The notes under the pieces: generated by a model
Databases searched by the model: none
Told to the model about the DNA's origin: nothing
The model's input: only the letters and a program-made list of their open reading frames with translations
Program-made: the position numbers and the translations under genes
Assembly (NCBI GenBank): GCA_003512365.1
Contig: DORI01000098.1
Span: 37,105-45,689, forward strand
DNA: 8,585 bases
DNA from: Crocinitomicaceae bacterium
GTDB lineage: Bacteria; Bacteroidota; Bacteroidia; Flavobacteriales_D; Crocinitomicaceae
Direction of reading: 5' to 3'
Part shown: positions 1 through 6,229 of the stretch, piece after piece
Layout: each line of letters opens with the position of its first letter
How positions within the stretch are numbered: the stretch's first letter is position 1

Positions 1-97
1 CAGCCACTTGAGTCCAATTTGTAGCGCTTCCAATTTGATAGGGTAACGACCGATCCGTTGTCGTCCCATCCCCAAGCTGGGAATATTGATTTCTTCC
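1..97 (-). CDS. RCC1-repeat protein fragment (partial at both ends)
   Basis: Read on the minus strand, this stretch is open and gives GRNQYSQLGDGTTTDR, then SLPYQIGSATNWTQVA. That matches the consensus of RCC1 (regulator of chromosome condensation) blades, WGxNxxGQLGDGTTTDR followed by P.QIGxATNW..VAAG, which are common in large secreted repeat proteins of Bacteroidota. Only one partial blade is present and the left window edge cuts it. Similarity is clear from base 2 to about base 85. It can be extended to about base 97 (the G-R-N of the motif), where the same bases also encode valS residues on the plus strand. The Trp expected before the Gly is Arg (98-100), so RCC1 similarity stops there. 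The family call is from motif memory. No start or stop is visible, and the role of the full protein (usually cell-surface, beta-propeller) cannot be judged. Confidence 0.6.
74..97. other. Junction between RCC1 fragment and truncated valS
   Basis: In these ~24 bases the plus strand reads KLGILISS, which fits ValS just before the SPAGND motif, and the minus strand reads GRNQYSQL, which fits an RCC1 blade. To the left only RCC1 makes sense, and the valS frame meets a TAA at 44-46. To the right only valS makes sense. A short stretch compatible with both parents is typical of an assembler joining unrelated contigs through a short overlap, or of a microhomology-mediated rearrangement. Sequence alone cannot decide. 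Confidence 0.55.
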
Positions 98-1030
98 CCT
101 GCTGGAAATGATTTGCCTTTTGATAGCGGGCAATGCGAACAAGGCAGGAACTTTACGAACAAGGTTTGGAATGCCTATCGCTTATTAGCCTCTTGGGAGG
201 AAAAAGACTTTGATCAACCTGAATCTGCATCGATTGCTGCAAATTGGTTTAGTGCCAGATTTAATAGGGTTTTAGAAGAAATAAATGACGCGTTTGATAA
301 GTTCAGAATAAGTGAAGCATTGATGCTTACCTATAAATTGGTGTGGGATGACTTTTGCTCTTGGTACCTAGAAATGATTAAACCAGGATATGAACAGCCA
401 ATTGATGTCTTAACAAAAAAGCAAGCCATTTCGTTTTTTGAACGTTTACTTCAAATTATGCATCCTTTTACGCCATTTGTTGCTGAAGAACTTTGGCACT
501 TAATACGCCAAAGAAAAGAAGGAGAAGATATTATTGTTTCACAGTGGCCTGCTTTAGAAAATATAGCATCTAGTTATTTGGATTTGTTTGAAGTAGCCCA
601 AGAAGTAATTACTGGAATTAGAAACATTCGAAAGTCTGGAAATATTGCTACGAAAGTACGCTTGGATTTAAAAGTGAAAAGAAATAACGAAGCATCGGCC
701 CAATTTGATCCTATCATAATTAAAATGGGCAACCTGTCTTCTTTGGAATATGTAGTTGAAAAACCACTACAAGCAAATTCGTTTCTAGTTAGAGGAAATG
801 AATTTTACGTGCCATTTGGTGAGGAAATTGACCTTGCTGCGGAACGAAAAAAAATGGAAGAGGAACTGACCTATACAAAAGGATTTTTGCGTAGTGTTCA
901 GTCGAAATTAACAAATGAAAAATTCATGAGTGGAGCCCCTGCACAAGTCGTTGAAATGGAAAGAAAAAAAGAAAACGACGCACTTGTGAAAATCAAACTT
1001 TTGGAAGAAAAAATTAAAGAGTTGAATTAA
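74..1030 (+). CDS. valS: Valine--tRNA ligase, C-terminal part (5'-truncated)
   Basis: Class I aminoacyl-tRNA synthetase that charges tRNA-Val in the cytoplasm. This is roughly the last third of a protein that is normally about 880 residues. It begins at SPAGNDLPFD, just after where the KMSKS loop of the catalytic core should be. It continues with QGRNFTNKVWNA and the anticodon-binding helical domain (FDKFRISEAL; HPFTPFVAEELW at 461-496). It ends in a charged coiled coil from about 830 to 1027 (AAERKKMEEEL ... LLEEKIKEL), the ValS-specific C-terminal tRNA-binding arm. The HIGH and KMSKS motifs and the editing domain are absent because the sequence left of ~74 belongs to another gene. TTG at 86 is an internal Leu codon, not a real start. 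The TAA stop overlaps the stop of the convergent OmpA-domain gene. Identity is firm, but the truncation may be an assembly artefact. Confidence 0.93.
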   Translation, partial: KLGILISSPAGNDLPFDSGQCEQGRNFTNKVWNAYRLLASWEEKDFDQPESASIAANWFSARFNRVLEEINDAFDKFRISEALMLTYKLVWDDFCSWYLEMIKPGYEQPIDVLTKKQAISFFERLLQIMHPFTPFVAEELWHLIRQRKEGEDIIVSQWPALENIASSYLDLFEVAQEVITGIRNIRKSGNIATKVRLDLKVKRNNEASAQFDPIIIKMGNLSSLEYVVEKPLQANSFLVRGNEFYVPFGEEIDLAAERKKMEEELTYTKGFLRSVQSKLTNEKFMSGAPAQVVEMERKKENDALVKIKLLEEKIKELN

Positions 1031-1887
1031 ATAAACTCAAAATCAACCCTTCTGTTTCGTTGCTTACCCTCCTCAGAATCGTTAGAATCTACCGGATTAC
1101 TTTCTCCTTTGAAATCGATTACAATTCGAGATTTTTCAATACCACATGTGTTAAAAAATTCAATCAGTGATTTGGCGCGGTTTTTTGAAAGGGTTAAATT
1201 ATAGGCATTTGATCCGTCTCCATCTGTATGGCCGGTAATACGCAAACGCAAATCGGAATGGCTATTTAGCATTTTAACAATTTCGAGAAGATAGGTCGTG
1301 AATTCCTTGCGAATCGCAAATTGATCATAATCGAAATATACCGGTTGAAAAACAAAAGATTTTAATTCTTCCTTTCGGACGGAAGGAGAAGAAACCCCAT
1401 TTTTTACATCTTTTCTTAATCTATCTACCCAAACATGAGAGGTTTCCTGGTGAGTTTCTTTCCATTCAATTCCTTGTTTATACAATACCACTTTGGAAAA
1501 TGAGGAGGTTTGTCCTTTTTTTATAAGTTGACCACTTAAATAGCCATTAGTAGGATTATAGATTAATTGAAGTGAAAATTCTCCTTGTGTGACACCTACT
1601 TCTTTATTTTTATTTGAAAAGTTAAGTTTCATTGAATTAATCTCAACCTGCCCATTAAGTAAATAAACACCAAATTCATTTTTTTGATAGGGTTCAATTT
1701 TACATTTAGCATCAGCTAGCCCATTGATAACGTTAAGATTTAAATAGATGGCATTCATCTTTTCAGGTGAAATGGTGGTGTCCTCTTGATAAAACCCTTG
1801 CCAAGTGCCAGAAAACTTTTGAGCATGGAAAGTGGTAAACCGAAGAATATTAACTATTAAAACCAAGAAAGTTAACCGATGAACCAT
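1027..1887 (-). CDS. Secreted OmpA-domain (peptidoglycan-binding) envelope protein
   Basis: 286 residues from the chosen ATG at 1887-1885. The frame is open further upstream to 1965, but only this start places the signal peptide (MVHRLTFLVLIVNILRFTTF, then HAQKF) at the N-terminus, with likely cleavage after HA. Residues ~24-140 form a beta-rich domain beginning GTWQGFYQ that I do not recognise with certainty; it resembles lipocalin-like or avidin-like barrels. Residues ~176-286 are an OmpA C-terminal domain: VYFDYDQFAIR, ITGHTDGDG, LSKNRAKSLIEFF, GKQRNRRVDFEF. D222 and R237 have the spacing of the Asp/Arg pair that binds meso-diaminopimelate in OmpA-type domains, so anchoring to peptidoglycan is expected. 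There is no lipobox Cys, so it is probably soluble periplasmic or attached by the N-terminal domain. It converges on valS with a 4-bp stop overlap and is divergent from the peroxidase gene 87 bp away. Confidence 0.85.
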   Translation of the reverse strand: MVHRLTFLVLIVNILRFTTFHAQKFSGTWQGFYQEDTTISPEKMNAIYLNLNVINGLADAKCKIEPYQKNEFGVYLLNGQVEINSMKLNFSNKNKEVGVTQGEFSLQLIYNPTNGYLSGQLIKKGQTSSFSKVVLYKQGIEWKETHQETSHVWVDRLRKDVKNGVSSPSVRKEELKSFVFQPVYFDYDQFAIRKEFTTYLLEIVKMLNSHSDLRLRITGHTDGDGSNAYNLTLSKNRAKSLIEFFNTCGIEKSRIVIDFKGESNPVDSNDSEEGKQRNRRVDFEFI

Positions 1888-1974
1888 ATCTGTAGTATTC
1901 GATTTTAAACAAAAAATGTTCCGTAAAACATGTAGAACTATTTTTTCCGATATTTGTTTCATCAAAAAATCTTC
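1888..1974. promoter_or_regulatory. Divergent intergenic region between OmpA-domain and peroxidase genes
   Basis: This 87-bp AT-rich gap must hold the starts of transcription for both divergent genes. The best plus-strand candidate is GATATTTG at 1949-1956, 18 nt before the peroxidase ATG. It differs from TAnnTTTG at the first base and has no TTG at the expected upstream spacing. No convincing box was found for the minus-strand gene. The longer open frames of both genes would overlap here, but both signal peptides argue for the inner starts. Confidence 0.35.
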
Positions 1975-2523
1975 ATGAAAACATTATTATTAGCCATTTT
2001 ATCTTTTGTTATGATAACCACGACAGATACCAAGGAAAACAAAAAAGAATCGATTCATCAATTCAAGGTGAAAGACATCAATGGTAATAGTTTTGAATTT
2101 TCCTCCTTAAAAGGAAAGAAAGTCATGATCGTTAATACAGCTTCGAAATGTGGACTGACGCCGCAGTATGAAAAATTAGAAGCATTGTATCAAATGTACA
2201 AAGACAACAATTTTATAATTATTGGTTTTCCTGCTAATAATTTTATGGGGCAAGAACCCGGGTCTGACCAAGAAATATCAACTTTTTGTCAAAAGAACTA
2301 TGGTGTAAGCTTCCCAATGATGTCGAAGATCTCTGTGAAAGGGAAGGGCATGCATCCCGTTTATCAATTTCTTACAAAAAAATCTAAAAATGGCTTAGAG
2401 GACAATGAAGTGCAATGGAATTTTCAGAAGTACTTAATTGATGAAGAAGGTCATTTAGTGAAGGTGATTTCACCAAGAACTCAGCCAGATGATGCTTCCA
2501 TAATTCAGTGGATTGAAAAATAG
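1975..2523 (+). CDS. Glutathione peroxidase family, Cys-type, probably exported
   Basis: 182 residues. Reduces hydrogen peroxide or organic hydroperoxides. The family tetrad is complete: peroxidatic Cys59 in NTASKCGLTPQY (Cys in place of selenocysteine), Gln93 in GQEPGSDQEI, and Trp148-Asn149 in VQWNFQKYLID. Cys105 (ISTFCQKNYG) sits where thioredoxin-dependent 2-Cys members carry the resolving Cys, so thioredoxin rather than glutathione is the likely reductant (inference). The usual FPCNQF motif is FPANNF here, so the third conserved Cys is missing. The N-terminus MKTLLLAILSFVMITTTD is hydrophobic after one Lys and suggests Sec export, though no clear cleavage site or lipobox is seen. The ATG at 1975 is preferred over 1954 because it puts this segment at the N-terminus. 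A terminator follows 50 bp downstream, and no partner gene shares the strand upstream. Confidence 0.9.
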   Translation: MKTLLLAILSFVMITTTDTKENKKESIHQFKVKDINGNSFEFSSLKGKKVMIVNTASKCGLTPQYEKLEALYQMYKDNNFIIIGFPANNFMGQEPGSDQEISTFCQKNYGVSFPMMSKISVKGKGMHPVYQFLTKKSKNGLEDNEVQWNFQKYLIDEEGHLVKVISPRTQPDDASIIQWIEK

Positions 2524-2572
2524 TTGAAAAGTTAACATTTTGTTCATAAATAAAGGGTTTACGACCCAATTT

Positions 2573-2600
2573 AGCCCCTCAGAAACGAGGGGCTTTTTTT
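2573..2600 (+). terminator. Intrinsic terminator after the peroxidase gene
   Basis: Perfect 8-bp stem AGCCCCTC / GAGGGGCT with a 6-nt loop (AGAAAC), followed by seven T. It lies 50 bp after the peroxidase stop and separates that gene from gyrB. Confidence 0.9.
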
Positions 2601-2607
2601 ATATTTG
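2600..2607 (+). promoter_or_regulatory. Candidate gyrB promoter -7 box
   Basis: TATATTTG is an exact match to the Bacteroidota -7 consensus TAnnTTTG and starts at the last T of the preceding terminator. Transcription would begin near 2612-2615, leaving a leader of about 30 nt that is A-rich and lacks a Shine-Dalgarno sequence. The usual TTG at about -33 is not seen, because that position lies inside the terminator stem. Confidence 0.5.
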
Positions 2608-2643
2608 TTACGTTAATAAAAAAGCAGTTAAACAAAGATAAAT

Positions 2644-4596
2644 ATGTCAGAAGAAGAAAGAAAAGATAATTATTCAGCGGATAATATTCAGGTATTAGAG
2701 GGGTTAGAGGCGGTTAGAAAAAGACCAGCCATGTACATTGGGGATGTTGGGTTGAAAGGATTGCATCATCTTGTATACGAGGTGGTAGATAACTCAATCG
2801 ATGAGGCGCTAGCAGGGTATTGTGACACCATTCACGTCAGTATTAATGAAGACAATTCAATAACGGTTTTGGATAATGGTCGAGGTATTCCAACTGCTAT
2901 GCATACCAAGGAGAAAAAATCTGCTTTAGAGGTTGTTATGACAGTGCTCCACGCAGGTGGTAAATTCGACAAAGACACGTACAAAGTTTCTGGAGGATTG
3001 CACGGTGTTGGTGTGTCATGTGTGAATGCCTTGTCAACTCATTTAATGGCTACTGTGCGTCGCGAAGGAAAGGTTTTTCAACAAGAATATAGTATCGGAA
3101 AGCCATTGTATGATGTTAAAGTTGTTGGAGAATCAAATGAAACAGGGACGGAAGTTACCTTTAAACCGGATGCTTCAATATTTGAATCAACAGAATATAA
3201 TTTTGATACATTAGCAGCGAGAATGCGTGAATTAGCCTTTTTAAATAAAGGAATCACGATAACTCTTAAAGACAAGCGTATCACTGATGATGAAGGAAAC
3301 CATCCAACTACACGTTATTTTTCGGAAGGTGGGTTAAGGGAATTTGCGCAATATTTGGATCGAAATAGAGAGGCTTTAATTCAAGATGTTATTTATTTTG
3401 AAGGAGAGCGAGAACGTATTCCAGTGGAAGTCTCCTTGACTTACAATACTTCTTACACCGAAAACATTCAGGCGTATGTAAACAATATCAATACCCACGA
3501 GGGTGGGACACATCTTTCAGGTTTTAGACGAGGATTGACAAATACGCTGAAAAAATATGCAACTGATTCGGGAATGTTGGCAAAGGAGAAAATTGAAATT
3601 GATGGAGACGATTTCCGCGAAGGGTTGACAGCAGTAGTATCGGTAAAAGTTGCAGAACCTCAGTTTGAAGGACAAACTAAGACGAAATTAGGAAATAGAG
3701 AAGTTACAGCCCCCGTAAGTCAAGCCGTTTCTGAAATGCTTTCGGCATATTTGGAGGAGCATCCTACAGAAGCTAGGTTAATTGTTGAGAAGGTGATTTT
3801 AGCTGCTCGCGCGCGTCATGCCGCAAGAAAAGCAAGAGAAATGGTGCAGCGAAAGAATGTATTAGCCGGCGGAGGACTGCCAGGAAAATTGGCCGATTGT
3901 TCAGAAAAAGATCCTGCAGCATGTGAAATTTACTTTGTCGAGGGAGATTCTGCAGGGGGAACAGCAAAACAAGGTAGGGACCGACACTTTCAAGCTATTA
4001 TGCCATTGAGAGGAAAGATTTTGAACGTAGAGAAGGCCATGCAACATAAAATATTTGAGAATGAAGAAATTAAAAATATTTATACGGCATTAGGGGTGAG
4101 AATTGGAACGGAGGAAGACTCCAAGGCACTTAACTTAGAAAAGTTACGTTATCATAAAATTATCATCATGTGTGATGCCGATGTCGATGGATCACATATC
4201 GAAACGTTGATATTAACCTTTTTCTTCAGGTATATGAAAGAGCTTATTGAAAATGGGTATATCTATATTGCGACACCTCCACTTTATCAAGTTAAAAAAG
4301 GAGCTAAAGCCGAGTATGCGTGGAACGAAGACCAGCGAGATAGGCTTATTCACGACATGAAAGGCGCAGGAAGTGAATCTTCGGTTAATGTGCAACGCTA
4401 TAAAGGTCTTGGAGAAATGAACGCAGAGCAATTATGGGAAACAACTATGAACCCAGAAAGCAGAACCTTGCGACAAGTTACCATTGAAAATGCTGCAGAA
4501 TGTGATCAGATTTTCTCTATGCTAATGGGCGATGACGTACCTCCTAGGAGAGAGTTTATTGAAAAGAACGCTAAATATGCTAAAATTGATGCATAA
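2644..4596 (+). CDS. gyrB: DNA gyrase subunit B
   Basis: 650 residues, full length for the short GyrB type without the insert found in enterobacterial TOPRIM domains. It is the ATPase and TOPRIM half of the A2B2 type II topoisomerase that introduces negative supercoils. GHKL ATPase domain: EVVDNSIDEA (catalytic Glu46, Mg-binding Asn50), LDNGRGIP (~76-83) and GGLHGVG (117-123). The transducer domain carries the QTK loop at 344-346. TOPRIM domain: EGDSAGG from Glu433, and DADVDGSH with the metal-binding aspartates 511, 513 and 515. The conserved C-terminal block QRYKGLGEMN starts at 584. The block KSALEVVMTVLHAGGKFDK is typical of GyrB rather than ParE. The start is fixed by MSEEERKDNYSADNIQ, the usual N-terminus in this phylum. 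gyrA is not in the window. The stop overlaps the start of the downstream nuclease, and a terminator hairpin lies 22 nt after it. Confidence 0.97.
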   Translation: MSEEERKDNYSADNIQVLEGLEAVRKRPAMYIGDVGLKGLHHLVYEVVDNSIDEALAGYCDTIHVSINEDNSITVLDNGRGIPTAMHTKEKKSALEVVMTVLHAGGKFDKDTYKVSGGLHGVGVSCVNALSTHLMATVRREGKVFQQEYSIGKPLYDVKVVGESNETGTEVTFKPDASIFESTEYNFDTLAARMRELAFLNKGITITLKDKRITDDEGNHPTTRYFSEGGLREFAQYLDRNREALIQDVIYFEGERERIPVEVSLTYNTSYTENIQAYVNNINTHEGGTHLSGFRRGLTNTLKKYATDSGMLAKEKIEIDGDDFREGLTAVVSVKVAEPQFEGQTKTKLGNREVTAPVSQAVSEMLSAYLEEHPTEARLIVEKVILAARARHAARKAREMVQRKNVLAGGGLPGKLADCSEKDPAACEIYFVEGDSAGGTAKQGRDRHFQAIMPLRGKILNVEKAMQHKIFENEEIKNIYTALGVRIGTEEDSKALNLEKLRYHKIIIMCDADVDGSHIETLILTFFFRYMKELIENGYIYIATPPLYQVKKGAKAEYAWNEDQRDRLIHDMKGAGSESSVNVQRYKGLGEMNAEQLWETTMNPESRTLRQVTIENAAECDQIFSMLMGDDVPPRREFIEKNAKYAKIDA

Positions 4597-5392
4597 AAGT
4601 AAAAGAAGTAAATATTGCGTCCAGTTGAAATCAATTGGACGTTTTTTTTTAGGGATAAGTTTAATTTTTATCTTCGGACAAACCCATGCACAACATTATT
4701 TACCTGTTGGTTGCAAGCATCCTGAATTTCCAAAAATAAGAAATCACGAAACCGTCACCTTGCATTCAGGTTATTCCTTAGTGTTTAACGAAAAACACGA
4801 ACAAGCATCATGGGTTGCCTACATATTAACGAAAAAGGAAACACAAGGAACCATAGAAAGAGGTGACCGATTCATCGAAGATCCAAATATATCCACCGGA
4901 TCCGCAACGAATGCTGATTATAGCAAGAGTGGTTATGATCGTGGACATTTAGCTCCTGCTGCAGATATGAAATGGTCAGAAAAAGTCATGGCTGAATCAT
5001 TTTTTTTTAGCAATATGAGCCCGCAAGTTCCATCTTTCAATCGGGGAATATGGAAAAAATTAGAGGAAAAAGTAAGAGATTGGGCTATTTGCTATGATTC
5101 TGTTTTAGTGATTACAGGACCAATTTTAGAAAATGGTTTACCAACGATAGGTAAAAATGAAGTCAGTATTCCAAAATATTATTACAAAGCATTGATTGAC
5201 TATAAGCACGAAAAGTCAAAAGCAATTGCCTTTATAATACCCAATAGCGGATCCAAAGATCCACTAAAAAAATTTATTTGCAGTATTGATGAACTAGAAC
5301 TTAGAACTGGAATTGATTTTTTTTACCAATTTGAGGATCAACTTGAAAATACACTTGAAAAACAGAAATGCCCGACATGTTGGGGTTTATAA
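4589..5392 (+). CDS. Exported DNA/RNA non-specific endonuclease (NUC family)
   Basis: 267 residues from ATG 4589, which overlaps the gyrB stop in ATGCATAA. An ATG four codons earlier (4577) is possible. The N-terminus has a basic region (KSKRSK..K..GR), a hydrophobic core (FFLGISLIFIFG) and probable cleavage at THA-Q, so the product is likely periplasmic or secreted. The rest is a beta-beta-alpha-metal nuclease of the Serratia nuclease/EndoG type: YDRGHLAPAADM with catalytic base His120, SNMSPQ with Asn142, and NRGIWKKLE with Mg-binding Asn151 and Glu159, the same eight-residue spacing as Asn119/Glu127 in Serratia nuclease. VLVITGPIL is also a family motif. It should cut single- and double-stranded DNA and RNA, probably for nutrient scavenging. 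No immunity gene lies beside it, so a toxin role has no support. The gyrB terminator lies inside its signal-peptide codons. Codon use and base composition look like those of its neighbours. Confidence 0.9.
   Translation: MHKSKRSKYCVQLKSIGRFFLGISLIFIFGQTHAQHYLPVGCKHPEFPKIRNHETVTLHSGYSLVFNEKHEQASWVAYILTKKETQGTIERGDRFIEDPNISTGSATNADYSKSGYDRGHLAPAADMKWSEKVMAESFFFSNMSPQVPSFNRGIWKKLEEKVRDWAICYDSVLVITGPILENGLPTIGKNEVSIPKYYYKALIDYKHEKSKAIAFIIPNSGSKDPLKKFICSIDELELRTGIDFFYQFEDQLENTLEKQKCPTCWGL
4618..4650 (+). terminator. Intrinsic terminator inside the nuclease signal-peptide codons
   Basis: Ten-pair stem CGTCCAGTTG / CAATTGGACG with one G-U pair, 4-nt loop AAAT and nine T. It starts 22 nt after the gyrB stop, where a gyrB terminator is expected. 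It also encodes nuclease codons 10-21: the T run supplies the Phe-Phe-Leu that opens the hydrophobic core. No in-frame start follows it that would keep the signal peptide. Confidence 0.85.
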
Positions 5393-5402
5393 AAATAAGA
5401 AG

Positions 5403-5423
5403 AGCCGCATTACGCGGCTTTTT
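5403..5423. terminator. Terminator between convergent nuclease and tonB-like genes
   Basis: Six-pair stem AGCCGC / GCGGCT, loop ATTAC, then TTTTT on the plus strand, 10 bp after the nuclease stop. Read on the minus strand the stem is followed by a T-rich tract (TCTTCTTATTTTT), so it may also end the leftward tonB-like transcript, whose stop lies 12 bp away. Confidence 0.8.
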
Positions 5424-5435
5424 GTAAAATCGATT

Positions 5436-6113
5436 CTAGTTAAAGTCAAAGTGGATAGGCATTGTAAAAGAAGACCTTACTTTTAAGCCGCGGGTCTCAC
5501 CAGCTTTCCATTCAGGCATGGCGCGGATTAATCTTTTAGCTTCGTTATCAAGTTCTCTAGAAACACCTTGAATCACTTCAACATTAGATATGGTTCCATC
5601 CTTTTCGACAACAAATTTTAGGTAAACTTTTCCTTTATCACCTCGTTCCATAGCAATTTCCGGGTATTGTAAATTTTTTTGCATCCATTTTTGCATGGCC
5701 GATTCACCTCCATTGAATACCGCCTCGACATCTGGGAAATCCTCTACCGGTTCAACGATTGGAATAATTGGTACAATCGGATCTTCGATGTCAATTAATA
5801 CAACTCTATTGTTTGTGTCCTCGATATTGCGATTATCAATAGTAATTATCGGATCATTTAGATCAAGTGCTGCCTGAGGCGCCTGTTGAGGAGGTAGTTT
5901 TGGTAATTCAACTTTCAAATCTTGTTCTTTTTCCACTTCTTCGTAACTTGATATTGACACAGAGTTTTTAGCGTTTGAATCGTCTTTTTCCGCAATTATT
6001 TGTTGGTAAGAGAATGCAGCGAGCGTAATTCCGGCAACATAATTCAATCCTACCAAGAAAAATCCGTGTCTAAAGCGATTCGCATCGACATTTTTGTTTT
6101 TTTTCGTTTCCAT
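5436..6113 (-). CDS. TonB-family energy transducer, paralogue 1
   Basis: 225 residues. It should link the inner-membrane ExbB/ExbD motor to TonB-dependent outer-membrane receptors. A short basic cytoplasmic start (METKKNKNVDANRFR) leads into one membrane segment at about 17-38. The periplasmic linker spans about 40-120 and is only modestly proline-rich (LPKLPPQQAP, then DPIVPIIPIVEPVEDFP). The TonB C-terminal domain occupies about 145-225, with YPEIAMERGDKGKVYLKF, EKDGTISNVEV, LDNEAKRLIRAMPEWKAG and VRSSFTMPIHF. The neighbouring gene encodes a paralogue of the same length. By direct residue count, residues 121-225 are about 79% identical between the two, while the linkers differ strongly. A terminator separates the two genes, so each is its own unit. 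No exbB, exbD or receptor gene is adjacent, so the specific partner is unknown. The start is supported by the matching N-terminus of the paralogue. Confidence 0.9.
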   Translation of the reverse strand: METKKNKNVDANRFRHGFFLVGLNYVAGITLAAFSYQQIIAEKDDSNAKNSVSISSYEEVEKEQDLKVELPKLPPQQAPQAALDLNDPIITIDNRNIEDTNNRVVLIDIEDPIVPIIPIVEPVEDFPDVEAVFNGGESAMQKWMQKNLQYPEIAMERGDKGKVYLKFVVEKDGTISNVEVIQGVSRELDNEAKRLIRAMPEWKAGETRGLKVRSSFTMPIHFDFN

Positions 6114-6145
6114 AGCCTTATAGTTTTTGAGATTTCAAAAGGCTA

Positions 6146-6163
6146 ATTCAATTAATGTGCCAA
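6146..6163 (-). promoter_or_regulatory. Sigma-54-like promoter element upstream of tonB paralogue 1
   Basis: The minus strand reads TTGGCACATTAATTGAAT, ending 32 nt before the ATG. TGGCACA-N4-TTGA has the sequence and spacing of a -24/-12 sigma-54 promoter, except that the -12 GC is GA. A start point would fall about 20-25 nt before the ATG. The same element, 16 of 18 bases identical, lies before paralogue 2. No activator-binding site was identified. Confidence 0.5.
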
Positions 6164-6178
6164 TATAAAATATGGGTC

Positions 6179-6209
6179 AAAAAAAAAGACCGCTTTCGGC
6201 GGTCTTTTT
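6179..6209 (-). terminator. Terminator after tonB paralogue 2
   Basis: On the minus strand, stem GACCGC / GCGGTC with loop CGAAA, extended by A-T pairs on the flanks and followed by nine T. It lies 20 bp after the stop of paralogue 2 and separates it from paralogue 1. The plus-strand reading also ends in five T, but no plus-strand gene needs it. Confidence 0.88.
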
Positions 6210-6229
6210 ATAACTGAACATAAATGTAT

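Noticed and set aside
1888..1965. Longer N-terminus for the OmpA-domain gene (start at 1965), with the peroxidase start at 1954 overlapping it
   Set aside because: Both longer forms bury the signal-like hydrophobic segments behind unrelated residues. The inner starts at 1887 and 1975 give standard exported N-termini.
2555..2567. Small hairpin GGGT-TTACG-ACCC before the peroxidase terminator
   Set aside because: Only four base pairs and no T run. The adjacent 8-bp stem with T tract explains termination.
3078..4431. Three minus-strand open frames inside gyrB (3078-3284, 3773-3967, 4213-4431)
   Set aside because: Short, without recognisable motifs, and fully covered by the highly conserved gyrB frame.
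4532..4588. Upstream start (4532) for the nuclease gene
   Set aside because: It would add residues encoded deep within gyrB. ATG 4589 in the gyrB stop overlap gives a normal signal peptide length; 4577 remains a minor alternative.
4589..5392. Nuclease as a secreted toxin with immunity partner
   Set aside because: There is no small immunity gene next to it, no toxin-delivery domain, and a plain signal peptide. A scavenging exonuclease-like role fits better.
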